From: Bacillota bacterium
GTDB taxonomy: Bacteria > Bacillota > UBA4882 > UBA8346
DNA: 61,144 bases
NCBI GenBank assembly: GCA_023400055.1
Contig: JAEXFN010000043.1
Coordinates: 1-61,144 of the forward strand
Direction: 5' to 3'
The notes under the pieces were generated by a model. That model did not search any database. It worked only from the letters and a program-made list of their open reading frames with translations, and was not told where the DNA came from. This document shows positions 45,574 through 55,296 of the stretch, piece by piece; the stretch's first letter is position 1, and each line of letters starts with the position of its first letter. Made by a program: the position numbers and the translations under genes.

Positions 45574-46875
45574 TCAAAAATGGAACATTAATTGAACTCC
45601 AAACATTTGATCGAATTTTAAAAATTCCAAATTAACAGCGTCATTGAGTTTGATACCTACCAGCGTTTCATTGGGACTGTGGTCCAGTCCGATACTCATA
45701 TCGAAATAATCGCCGCGTTCGAACTGATAATGAAACCAAAGATCTTTATATTTTTCACTGGGTGCATACTCGAAAGCACCGGTGAGATTGGGAGCCACCG
45801 GAACTTTCAGTCCGATTTTAAAATTGCTTCCCGGATAACTACCCCAATACTTTCGTGCAAATAATTCATAATCATTCGTATGATAACCCAGATAGCTATA
45901 TAGATTGCCAAAAGAATCATCCGAACTCATAAAATACCGCGCTTCCAGTTTAACCTGAACGGTTTTAGAATCGATTGCCAGATCAATATCGGTTTTTACT
46001 CCCGGCACGATCGACAGTTTGGCAATCATTCCCAAACGGCGCATCTCTGGAATATCATCTAATGAACGAGTAATATATTTTTCCAACAATCTTTGGTTAT
46101 CCGTGATAAACTCGACCGGCAATCCTTTTAAAATCTGGAAATTATCCTGATAAGGTTTTGCCTTGAGCGCTAGGAACCAAGCAGGAATACTGGAAGAAGT
46201 AAAATGTACATTTATTTCCTCCACCACTGGGTCTTTCGGAGTCAACACCAAAGTAAATTGGGTTTCCGGTCCCGCTTTCATCTCAAAATGGCCAGAGAAT
46301 CCGGGGAACTCCCTTTCGATCAAAAAATTAGTGACCAGATTAATACTCGCTTCCGACCATGACACGGATGCGACTGGAAGTCCGTTCAATACTTGATTCA
46401 GTTGGTCTTCCACTTTCCGGCTCAGTTCATCGATAAAAAGACTCATTTCCGGAGATACATCTTTGACTTTCACTTGAAGATGAACTTTAGATATCACCGG
46501 AGGTAATGGGGTCAACTGAATTACGACCCGCGTGTGTTCACCCAGGGACAAATTTACCGCATCCAACTTAAACCCGGTCAAGACTTTGGAGAAAACATTA
46601 AAGATCGCCGTTTGCACGGTTTCCTTGTTCTTTTCCAATAAAGAAACGGGTTGGGAGAGTAAAATCTTCTCCCCCACCCGACCAATACTATATTCGATCC
46701 GGTCCTGTAATCCTTCATAAACCTTTCCGGAGATCATCAATTGAACCTCGACCGATTGGACTTCAACATCATTCGTATTGGTTGCGGCCAAAACAAATCG
46801 ATTACTCCCAAAAAAGCTGCCAATCAGAACCAATACCAATATAAAGTGAACTAACAGCTTAGGAAGGTTTTTCAA
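45574..46875 (-). CDS. Putative outer-membrane protein next to BamA, unknown family
   Basis: 433 residues: a signal peptide (cut near VLA-AT, residue 31), a periplasmic part of about 290 residues with repeated alpha/beta patterns that might be POTRA-like, and a C-terminal segment of about 130 residues made of amphipathic strands ending in LMFHF. The aromatic C terminus fits insertion by BamA. The family is unknown to me. It starts with TTG after GGGGTGAT, 17 bp downstream of bamA, so it is likely made with BamA and might help barrel assembly (inference). Confidence 0.7.
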   Translation of the reverse strand: MKNLPKLLVHFILVLVLIGSFFGSNRFVLAATNTNDVEVQSVEVQLMISGKVYEGLQDRIEYSIGRVGEKILLSQPVSLLEKNKETVQTAIFNVFSKVLTGFKLDAVNLSLGEHTRVVIQLTPLPPVISKVHLQVKVKDVSPEMSLFIDELSRKVEDQLNQVLNGLPVASVSWSEASINLVTNFLIEREFPGFSGHFEMKAGPETQFTLVLTPKDPVVEEINVHFTSSSIPAWFLALKAKPYQDNFQILKGLPVEFITDNQRLLEKYITRSLDDIPEMRRLGMIAKLSIVPGVKTDIDLAIDSKTVQVKLEARYFMSSDDSFGNLYSYLGYHTNDYELFARKYWGSYPGSNFKIGLKVPVAPNLTGAFEYAPSEKYKDLWFHYQFERGDYFDMSIGLDHSPNETLVGIKLNDAVNLEFLKFDQMFGVQLMFHF

Positions 46876-46892
46876 TATATCACCCCAAGCGA

Positions 46893-48689
46893 TTAAAACA
46901 TTTCACCTAAGCTAAAGACCAACCGGTTGCCCTCGCCTTGCGTATTCCATGCCTGGTCCAAACGTAAAACACCCAGCAACGGAATGTTGTAACGAAGACC
47001 TAACCCGTAATCCGAACGGAAAGAACTTCCGCCATCAATGTTATTCATTTGCCCGGCATCTAAAAACAGTACAAACTCCAGGCTCTTGTTGGAGGGCATC
47101 CGATAACGGAGCTCTGTATTGGAAAGTAAATATTGATTGCCGATAAGCTGCTTGGATAGGCTATTATCAAAACGTTGGTCGGCATAACCGCGCAATTTAT
47201 ACATACCGCCAAGATACAGAGCATCATAATCCGGATAATCTCCAGTAACGAACGCTCCTTGCAGCCGGGTACCCACGACTAAATTGGACGACAAGGAATG
47301 GAACCACTTGCCTTCCAACGTTCCTTTTTGATAATTGAATGCTCCGCCGAGGTACTTGCCGGAAACGGCATAATCGGCTGAAAGTTGATAGCCGCCATCA
47401 ACAAAGTTACGATCGAGATACGATAATTTATTTTTAGTTACATTCAACCCCACCGAGTTATCCCAAAACTCCATGGGAAGAACCGGGTTTCCGCCCAAAT
47501 TAACGGTATTACCATTATTGGAATCCAAAATGTCTCCTGCCGGAATATTATCACGCTGGAAACTGAAACGGACCTGACCACGGGTATCTTTTGCCAACGG
47601 GCGACCAAACGACAATGAAAGTCCCGTTTCAATCAGATGGATATAATAGTCATTATTGCCGAGCGATGGATACCAAGTTGACAAGGTGGAATAAAAATTA
47701 TTATCGGTATTCCACATCGACACTCCGAATGATGTGTGCTTGCTGTCTAACCACGGTTCATAGAAAGAAAACTGGGCGTTTTTTTCCGTTGAAGAAAAAT
47801 TCAGATCCAATGAGATATTCTGACCCAAACCCATCAGATTACCCTCTGAATAGCTAAGAACTCCACCCACCTTGCCGTCGGATTGGCCAAAAGTAACACC
47901 GAATGAGAAGCTGCCTGTTTGAGCCTCTTTTACTTCAAAGATGACATCATATGCATTGGGAATTACGCTTTTTTCCAAACGAGGCTCTACGCTGTCAAAC
48001 AGGCGTAATTGCATGATATGCATATAATCATCTTTCAATGCATTATAATCGATAATGTCTCCCTCGCGAATCGATAATTCACGCCGGAGAACCGATTCCT
48101 TCGTTTTCTCAAGGCCTTTGATGATAATTTTGCCATAGCGCAGCTCTACCAACTCGACCCGGACGACACCATCCGGCGAGATACTGATCTGGCCTTCGGT
48201 TTTCGGTTCGATAAAAAGACCTTTCTTTTCCCGACAATACTTTAAAGCCTTAGCAAGATCATCTTTAAAAATCGCTGCACTAAAGACATCCCCTGGTTTT
48301 TGGGTGAAGAAAGGTTTTAATTCCTCCATTTTCACCTTGGTTAACCCAATAATCTGTATCTCTTTGAGAGCAGGATTTTCTACCACATTAAAAATCACTT
48401 TCACACCGTCAAACATCTTTTCTGTTTTTAGATTGATATCTGAAAAATAGCCCAAAGCCATAATCGATTTCATGTCTGCCTCGATCTTCTGGGCGTCAAA
48501 CGGCTCACCGATTTTCGTATTAGAGATTGCACCAAGAATCTTTTCAGCCGGGACTCGGGTATTACCTTCAACATCAAACATTAAAACCATCGGATTCGTT
48601 TCAGCGGTGACCGGATGGGTCAAAGTCGCCGTCAAGCAGAGAATAAGCAGCAGTAAAGCGATTCCACGGATCCGGCTCGATAAGTTCAA
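46893..48689 (-). CDS. bamA: Outer-membrane assembly factor BamA (Omp85)
   Basis: 598 residues. A signal peptide (cut near VTA-ET) is followed by three POTRA domains (about 30-255; E. coli BamA has five) and an Omp85 barrel (about 265-598) with the conserved LRGY motif in the sixth-loop region (GGMYKLRGYAD) and a C-terminal Phe. It inserts barrel proteins such as LptD and the porin-like pair. It begins with TTG, supported by AGGGGG six bases upstream. Confidence 0.93.
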   Translation of the reverse strand: MNLSSRIRGIALLLLILCLTATLTHPVTAETNPMVLMFDVEGNTRVPAEKILGAISNTKIGEPFDAQKIEADMKSIMALGYFSDINLKTEKMFDGVKVIFNVVENPALKEIQIIGLTKVKMEELKPFFTQKPGDVFSAAIFKDDLAKALKYCREKKGLFIEPKTEGQISISPDGVVRVELVELRYGKIIIKGLEKTKESVLRRELSIREGDIIDYNALKDDYMHIMQLRLFDSVEPRLEKSVIPNAYDVIFEVKEAQTGSFSFGVTFGQSDGKVGGVLSYSEGNLMGLGQNISLDLNFSSTEKNAQFSFYEPWLDSKHTSFGVSMWNTDNNFYSTLSTWYPSLGNNDYYIHLIETGLSLSFGRPLAKDTRGQVRFSFQRDNIPAGDILDSNNGNTVNLGGNPVLPMEFWDNSVGLNVTKNKLSYLDRNFVDGGYQLSADYAVSGKYLGGAFNYQKGTLEGKWFHSLSSNLVVGTRLQGAFVTGDYPDYDALYLGGMYKLRGYADQRFDNSLSKQLIGNQYLLSNTELRYRMPSNKSLEFVLFLDAGQMNNIDGGSSFRSDYGLGLRYNIPLLGVLRLDQAWNTQGEGNRLVFSLGEMF

Positions 48690-48708
48690 AAATATCCCCC
48701 TCTAGAAA

Positions 48709-49500
48709 TTATTTCCCATTCCGCAAGCTATGAGAAGCCTCCCGGGTTAAAGCCTCTTCATCGATAGAAAATTGGGCAACCGGTTGTATCCTCGTTTGAT
48801 TTGTTTGATTGGAAACCGGAACCGAATTAGTAAGATGCTCTCGGGTCGGTGTCGTTTCACTGATAACCACTTTTTCGTTCTTACTCGCTTCAACTTGTGC
48901 AACCTTGGTTTTTCCCTCGGGTTCCACTGTTGCTTGCGGAAGAATTGGAGTTGAATCAGCCATGATAGGTAGCCTTTGTTGTGGCTCATGTTTTGAAATC
49001 ATTGGCTTCCGCTCTTCCAAGACTACTTGCTTGAAAATCTCCATTGCCAATCGCTTTGAAGTCGATGGTTGCAGTGATGCTAATTGATTGGGAAGCGATT
49101 TTTCCTCCTTCAGACTTGAAGCAGGATGGTTAGCCATTTTTTTAGTGGTGCTTAGCAATGGTTTTGGCATTATCGCCAAATTTCGGGTACCATGTTCCAC
49201 CTTACCCATCTTAATGGAAAAAATCATTCCAATCAACACAATAATGGAAGCGGCCATCGGTAACCAATACCTCTTTTTACGGTCAAAACTCAATTTCTGT
49301 GGTACGTCTGCTGCAATAGTAGTTTTAACGCTTTGATTGCGACTTAGTTCCCAGGCATGTTTGACTTCCGCCTGGGCTAAATTCAGGATAATCTCGCCGC
49401 GCGTTGGATTCGCTTGAGTATATTCACTTTTTGCTTTATCTAACCAATCTTTCGCTTCTTCAATATGTTCAATTAAAATCGCCGGATGATTCTTATCCAT
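48709..49500 (-). CDS. Single-pass membrane protein, possible anti-sigma or envelope regulator
   Basis: About 263 residues from the ATG at 49500 (preceded by AAGGGCGG; the frame extends further upstream). A cytoplasmic helical segment of about 75 residues is followed by one membrane helix (WLPMAASIIVLIGMIFSI, about 80-98) and a long low-complexity periplasmic part rich in Ser, Thr, Lys and Pro. The layout (cytoplasmic helix, helix, periplasmic tail, directly downstream of a sigma gene) resembles anti-sigma factors, but no zinc motif or known domain is seen, so this is a guess. Confidence 0.6.
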   Translation of the reverse strand: MDKNHPAILIEHIEEAKDWLDKAKSEYTQANPTRGEIILNLAQAEVKHAWELSRNQSVKTTIAADVPQKLSFDRKKRYWLPMAASIIVLIGMIFSIKMGKVEHGTRNLAIMPKPLLSTTKKMANHPASSLKEEKSLPNQLASLQPSTSKRLAMEIFKQVVLEERKPMISKHEPQQRLPIMADSTPILPQATVEPEGKTKVAQVEASKNEKVVISETTPTREHLTNSVPVSNQTNQTRIQPVAQFSIDEEALTREASHSLRNGK

Positions 49501-49724
49501 AAAAACGCCGCCCTTCATCGTCTTTATAAGAATAATATCCTTATTTCGCATCGATTTTTGTCTGGCGGAATTACCGAAAATTTCGCGTTTTAGACGCAAT
49601 AATTCTCTCTTGCTCCAATTTTAAGCCATTTATAACTATATATATTAAGCTGGACACACGCCATTTTTTCATTAAGATAATTTCCATAATTCATAGATTC
49701 TCCCGTTAATTTATAATACTTGAA

Positions 49725-50369
49725 TTAACTGCTGATTTTCAATTCAGCGCGAAGCTTTGAAAGCATGCCACGCAGCCTCTGCAAGGCCTTTTTTTGAATT
49801 TTATAATAATATGACAAGCTTATCTTCATTTCTTGGGCGGAAACCAACGGCTCTTTATCGAGTCGATAGAGGTCATTAATGATTTTTTGTTCTTTAGGAT
49901 TCAAACGCGCGATCGCCGAGTTAACTTGCTGACCAATCAGCTTCAGCGATACTTCTTCCTCCACATTCACTTGATTATCGGCAATCCGTAAAAGCCATCC
50001 TTCTAACTCTTCCCCGTTCAACGCGATTTCTAAAGAATCCTGGCTAGAACGTTGTTGTTTCAAATAATCGATCATTCTGCCGCGAATCCGATGTTGGGCG
50101 AATGTGCTAAATTTCACCCCTACCCGCGGATCAAAGCTTTCGGTAGCCTCAATCAGGCCAATTGTGCCCTCCTGAATCAAGTCAAAAAACAGCTCTTCCT
50201 GGCCGGTAATTCGCGAAGCAATCTTGTAAACCAGCGGTTGATATGCTTCAATAATGCGCTGTCTCGCTTCACGTGATTTATTATTTTTAAAATTTTCCCA
50301 TAAAGAACTTTCTTCCGCCTGGGATAATAAGCGAATTTTCGAAAGTTCCGCCAGATATTGCTGGATCAA
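49725..50369 (-). CDS. Alternative sigma-70 family factor
   Basis: About 214 residues. Region 2 shows YQPLVYKIASRI, DLIQEGTIGLIEATESFDPRVGVKFSTFAQHRIRGRMIDYL, a linking region follows, and region 4 is LNPKEQKIINDLYRLD...SLSYYYKIQKKALQRLR. Size and layout resemble the SigB/SigF/FliA class rather than ECF. The TTG start at 50369, five bases after GGGGAAGG, is preferred to an earlier TTG (50405). Lying between tamB and bamA with a membrane protein next to it, it may control envelope genes; that is inference. Confidence 0.85.
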   Translation of the reverse strand: MIQQYLAELSKIRLLSQAEESSLWENFKNNKSREARQRIIEAYQPLVYKIASRITGQEELFFDLIQEGTIGLIEATESFDPRVGVKFSTFAQHRIRGRMIDYLKQQRSSQDSLEIALNGEELEGWLLRIADNQVNVEEEVSLKLIGQQVNSAIARLNPKEQKIINDLYRLDKEPLVSAQEMKISLSYYYKIQKKALQRLRGMLSKLRAELKISS

Positions 50370-50596
50370 AGGGCACCTTCCCCGGGAAAATGTTAGGTTA
50401 ACCAATATGGTTCGGGAAACTTTTCGGTCGCATCACCCCGAACCAAATAAAGTCAATACCCGATCCGACCGCGCACTTTGCGCAACCCATGACAAATGGG
50501 ATCAGGTATTAACTTCAATGATGGCTGGAAGTTTATTATTTAAGTTCGATTTCAATTTAGGTTATCCTCCAGTAAAATCTAGGAAACCGTAAGAAC

Positions 50597-53500
50597 TTAA
50601 AAATGAATTCGATACATCAGTCGATAAGAGGTGCCTTCGGTATAAGAATACGTGCTTCCGGCCAATAATTTGGGAGTTAACTGATAATCAAGTCCCCAAA
50701 CATCATCGGATTCATCGTTGACCGACCGACTGTAAGATAAAAACAATTGATCCGTGATATAATCCCCGACATTAATCCGAAACTTTCTATCCCGGTAATC
50801 TTGTTCAAGATAAAAATAATCGACTCCCAACGCGCGCCGAATCTCATAAAAGGCGTCCCCAAACAAAGTATCGGTGACTATCGAGAGATTACCGGAAACA
50901 ACGCCATCCATCGTCAACGGTTCCTCGCCGTTTAAATCGGACCAGTTCAGAGCCGCAAACAGCTCCGATTGTGACAGATACGGCTGGGAGCTCAAATTAT
51001 ATGAAAGATTTTCGCCGATCTGCCCCTTCACTGACAAAAACACCTCTACTTTGGAAGTTTTCAAACTGGAGTCCACATCAATATAGGGCGTGAACCCCTG
51101 AGAATCTTTGAAGACAGCGGTGGCCTTGTTAACTTTAAATGATTGGCCGTAGACCGTTAAAACTCCCGTCTTTGATTGTGCTGTTCCGTTGATTGCCAGA
51201 TTATTCAATGGCCCTTTCATCGTAATTTGCCCTTCAACTGCCACATCGGCCAACCCATATTGCCGATAACGAATATTTTTCCCGGCTTTAATTGCCAGAT
51301 CCAACTCAGGACTCCAAAGACTGGCCGAATTCTTTTTGTTTTGTACGCCCAGGATGCCTATTTTGCCATTACTTAAAGTAATATTGCCACGAATAACCGG
51401 ATGTTCTAACGTGCCCAGCATACTTACATCCAGATCGCTATAACCATCAAAGAAAAGATTCCGATAATAAATGCGATTACCGTTGAAGAGCAGGTTCAAT
51501 TCGGGATTGAATAAGTTTTGTTTAAATCCGACCGAACCGTTCATCGAAAAGTGACCTTTTCCATAAAGAGCATGGGCTGAATCAATTCGCAAACTATCGC
51601 CTTGAAGCGTTACCGAAGCTTCCAAATTATCCACCGGTACCGGCAAGAGCGAGGCACTTACCCTCACCGAACTGCAGTTTATTTTCCCATAAAACAACGG
51701 TTGCGCAATTTCCCCCTTCATTTGTACGCTGCCGTTGATCGTTCCCTTCTCGACTTTAAATTGTTTGTCCGCAAAATTCAATGAATCGGCCGGGAAGTTT
51801 TTCAAATCGACTTGCAGGTTATAATCCCGAAGATCCCGGCTCAACTGCATTGGAAGGTTGAAACGCTGCAACATCTCAACCGGCCAAGGAATATAACCGC
51901 TGACGGAAAGCAGACCTCCTTTATTCGATAATTGTCCTTTGGTGATCGCCAGACCCTGACCGGACAATCCGCCTTCCATTCGCAACTCGCCTAAAACTGA
52001 TTGATTCATCGTAAACGCCGCGATATTAACCTGATAATCGCCGGTTATTTTCGAATTATCCCACTTCAGATCGACATCGGAATTCACAATGCCTTCCAAA
52101 TGACTGGTCGGCTTAATCAATGGATTTAGTATTTGTAACGGAAATTCCCGCAAGGAAGTCTTTAACTTCAGCACTTGCCCATTTTCCCACATTCCGCTGG
52201 CGACCAAGGAACCTTTTTCAGGTTCGATATGAACATTCTCAATATTTACCTGATTGTTGGTATATGAAAGAGTGAACCCGCCCTTAATCGGTATCTGGTT
52301 AATTGAACCCTGCGGGAGCTCGGCGTCGACCCGAACAACGGGATTATCGACCGGGCCGGTAATCCGCGCCAAACCGGAGAGTTTTCCTTCAGCTGTTACT
52401 CCGGAAATGTTCGCTAACTGCAATAAGTCCTGCAAATCGCTGGAGATAACCCTGACGCCGAGGTTCAGTTGGGCCGGTTGCGCATTTTCAATATCGCCAA
52501 AGACATCTAGCAGGCTCTCATTCTGCTGAAGCTGCGCTTCCTTGATCGCAAAACTTTGCGAATTCCAAACGATGCTGGCCAAAAAGTGCTGATACTTGTA
52601 TGTTCCGAAGCTGAAATCGGTGCCGTCCAGATCCGCCGCAAACTCAGGATGCGCAAAATCCCCGGTCAAATTGCCGTTGACCTTGACATTCCCTTTGAGC
52701 ACTTTGCCGGTATATTTTAAATTAAGCCATTCCAGATCGAACGAGTTGGAAGTGACCTGCAGATCCCAGGCATCCGTCGTAATATGGCCGGTAACTTGGA
52801 TGCGAGTGTCCTTTCTCACCAAATCAAACTGTTTTAACTCGATATCTTTTATATTTCCCGCGAAGCTGATTGTCCCTCGTTCCATCACAAATTGATTAAG
52901 GCTCGGCCGATCCAGCTGAATCTTACCCGATAATTGCGGATTGGATAGCGAGCCGTCAACCGTCACCATTACACTGCCGTTGCCATCGATATTAAGGGCC
53001 GGTTGTTCAGGGAAAAATTTCAGGAACTGGTTTAATTTAAAGTTGTCACTGGCCAAACTGCCATGAACGATCGGCTCGGATTGCCATGCCACCTTGCCCA
53101 ATAGCCGGAAATCACCGGCCGTGGTCGTCACCCGAAAATTGCTCAATTCCAACTCTCTATTGGAATAAAGCAACTCGCCCTTGGCATCGCCAATTAACTT
53201 GGAATCCCATATCACATGGGAAAAGTCGCCGCTGATTGTGCCGGTGGGATTATCGATCGGTCCGTGAAAGCTGAGCATCCCGCTGAAATCAGCATCTATC
53301 GGATAAGCGGCTCCATTCGGCAGCAACCGTCGGACTCGCAGATCTTCCACGTCCAGTTGGGTCTGGATGCCGTCTTTCGAATATGCAAATTGGCCAAAGA
53401 AATGACCTTTATCGATCCATCCTTCCAGCGAATCTACTGAAAAGACTCCTTGGTTCCAAGTGAAGATTCCATTGGCTTGATCGACACGGATGCCTTGGTA

Positions 53501-55267
53501 AGCAAAGGAATCGCCGTGAAACGATCCCAAAACAGTTCCAGGGTCGAAGTTCTGCCCAGCGTGCCAAGCACCATGCGCCACGAGATCCATCGATACATTG
53601 CCAGCGAGTTTCAGCTGGGGATAAAAAGGCAATTCTGCTAGATTTAAATTGGCAACCTTACCGGACATCCGCCATTCGGCTGCTTCGGGGCTCAGCTTGA
53701 TTGTTCCGTCGGCTACCAGCCGGCTCCCCAAAACATTGCCGTTTACTTGATGGATTGTCACGACTTGGGTCCCTGACTTCCAGCTAAGTCCGGCCTGGAC
53801 ATGATCGGCGGCCAGATCGCGATATTTTAATCGGTCAAATTCCACTTTCCCATTGAATAATACGCCTGACAAACTACCGGCCAATCGCCCCGTAACATCG
53901 GCCTCACCCAGTACTAAATCGGACTGCGACAGTTTTGTCAGCCCCAGGCTTTGATAATCAGGCTTTAAATCGTGTCCGTAAAGATCGATCCTGAATTGCG
54001 GATGTAAAACATCATGGATCGTTCCGGTTGCTCCGACCAAAGAAGTCCCCCAATAACCTTCCAAGCTCCGAATGGCCAGGTTATTGTTTTCAATGCGTGC
54101 CCGGCCGGAGATAAAATCGATCTTTTGTTTTCCCCAAGCGACGCGGGCATCCCGCAGGGAAACATCGCCGTTTATCAAAGGATGACCTAATTTTCCGCCA
54201 ATACTCAGTTGCAAATCGGCCAATCCCGCCACTGTCGTCGTGGAGCAGGGCACGAACTGCCAAAGTTTCTCCAATTGAAGACGACTGGCATTCACCGTGG
54301 CACGCAACGTCATATCGGAGGTCCTTAAGCTACCGGTCGCCCGAATTGTCGCGCCTTGATAATTCAATCGCGCTTTGCTAATCTTAATTTGCTGCGGATC
54401 AAACCATCCTTCCAAATAGTTCACGGCCACTGTTTCATGGGATTTAGCCAAAACCAGCTGGAACTCGGTCATCTTTACCCGACCGTTGTTAAGCCAGGCC
54501 GTCTTATTTCCCCAGCCGAAATTCAACCGCAAATCCGCCAGACCGGAACGAACCGGATAATGAAAACGGCTCGGCAATAAAGCCATGATCTTTGTTACTG
54601 ACCCCTTTTGAAGCTGTAAAGTTCCCTGTCCCCAATTCTGTCCGGTCTGAAAAGTGCCGCTGAGCTTCCAACGTAATTCATCATTCAAATCGGCTCTACC
54701 GGTCAGTTGGTAACGAATCACCGACAACGTGCGTAAATCGATTCGCCCCTGAATCTGACTGAATCGGTGAACGCCATATTGGTAGTCATCCAACTCAATG
54801 AAACCGTCGCGGACGGTCAGAGGCGCTTCGAAGACCATTTTTCGTTTACTGGCGGGGAAATAGCGTTGAATATTGCAGGTGCCGTCTGGGAAGCGGATCA
54901 GCTTGGCGTGCAGTCGAACCAGATCGACCTTGGAAATGATCACTTCGGGATGGCCCGGATTTTGTATCAGGCGCAGCGGATCGAGACTAATATCTATCCG
55001 GCCGGCGGTGAAAGGGATCTGTCCGGTCCGGGGATCCGTCAAAACCAAATCGCTGCCGCGCAATTGCCCCCAACCCGTCCATCGGACGCGGCCTAGCTTT
55101 ACCTTTAATCCGGAGGTCTTTAGCGAAACCTCCAATTGACGGCGGATTTGATTGGAAAGCACCCAATCCTGCGCAAAGTAAAAAGAGACCGCCGACAAGG
55201 ATAGTCCCGTCACAATAATTGTGATAATGATTCCAATCATCGTCTTTTTATAGACAGTTACGCTCAT
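50597..55267 (-). CDS. tamB: TamB-like translocation and assembly module protein
   Basis: 1556 residues: one N-terminal membrane helix (about 8-30), then a very long beta-rich region of repeating strands (a hydrophobic groove of the AsmA/TamB type) and a C-terminal TamB (DUF490) domain (about 1200-1556) ending in YRIHF. TamB proteins span the periplasm and help lipid transport or outer-membrane protein assembly. It starts with ATG after GAGAGGA. It is the longest gene in the window and lies 29 bp downstream of the S55 protease gene. Confidence 0.92.
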   Translation of the reverse strand: MSVTVYKKTMIGIIITIIVTGLSLSAVSFYFAQDWVLSNQIRRQLEVSLKTSGLKVKLGRVRWTGWGQLRGSDLVLTDPRTGQIPFTAGRIDISLDPLRLIQNPGHPEVIISKVDLVRLHAKLIRFPDGTCNIQRYFPASKRKMVFEAPLTVRDGFIELDDYQYGVHRFSQIQGRIDLRTLSVIRYQLTGRADLNDELRWKLSGTFQTGQNWGQGTLQLQKGSVTKIMALLPSRFHYPVRSGLADLRLNFGWGNKTAWLNNGRVKMTEFQLVLAKSHETVAVNYLEGWFDPQQIKISKARLNYQGATIRATGSLRTSDMTLRATVNASRLQLEKLWQFVPCSTTTVAGLADLQLSIGGKLGHPLINGDVSLRDARVAWGKQKIDFISGRARIENNNLAIRSLEGYWGTSLVGATGTIHDVLHPQFRIDLYGHDLKPDYQSLGLTKLSQSDLVLGEADVTGRLAGSLSGVLFNGKVEFDRLKYRDLAADHVQAGLSWKSGTQVVTIHQVNGNVLGSRLVADGTIKLSPEAAEWRMSGKVANLNLAELPFYPQLKLAGNVSMDLVAHGAWHAGQNFDPGTVLGSFHGDSFAYQGIRVDQANGIFTWNQGVFSVDSLEGWIDKGHFFGQFAYSKDGIQTQLDVEDLRVRRLLPNGAAYPIDADFSGMLSFHGPIDNPTGTISGDFSHVIWDSKLIGDAKGELLYSNRELELSNFRVTTTAGDFRLLGKVAWQSEPIVHGSLASDNFKLNQFLKFFPEQPALNIDGNGSVMVTVDGSLSNPQLSGKIQLDRPSLNQFVMERGTISFAGNIKDIELKQFDLVRKDTRIQVTGHITTDAWDLQVTSNSFDLEWLNLKYTGKVLKGNVKVNGNLTGDFAHPEFAADLDGTDFSFGTYKYQHFLASIVWNSQSFAIKEAQLQQNESLLDVFGDIENAQPAQLNLGVRVISSDLQDLLQLANISGVTAEGKLSGLARITGPVDNPVVRVDAELPQGSINQIPIKGGFTLSYTNNQVNIENVHIEPEKGSLVASGMWENGQVLKLKTSLREFPLQILNPLIKPTSHLEGIVNSDVDLKWDNSKITGDYQVNIAAFTMNQSVLGELRMEGGLSGQGLAITKGQLSNKGGLLSVSGYIPWPVEMLQRFNLPMQLSRDLRDYNLQVDLKNFPADSLNFADKQFKVEKGTINGSVQMKGEIAQPLFYGKINCSSVRVSASLLPVPVDNLEASVTLQGDSLRIDSAHALYGKGHFSMNGSVGFKQNLFNPELNLLFNGNRIYYRNLFFDGYSDLDVSMLGTLEHPVIRGNITLSNGKIGILGVQNKKNSASLWSPELDLAIKAGKNIRYRQYGLADVAVEGQITMKGPLNNLAINGTAQSKTGVLTVYGQSFKVNKATAVFKDSQGFTPYIDVDSSLKTSKVEVFLSVKGQIGENLSYNLSSQPYLSQSELFAALNWSDLNGEEPLTMDGVVSGNLSIVTDTLFGDAFYEIRRALGVDYFYLEQDYRDRKFRINVGDYITDQLFLSYSRSVNDESDDVWGLDYQLTPKLLAGSTYSYTEGTSYRLMYRIHF

Positions 55268-55296
55268 TTACGTCCTCTCCGAACTTCAAGCATCTT

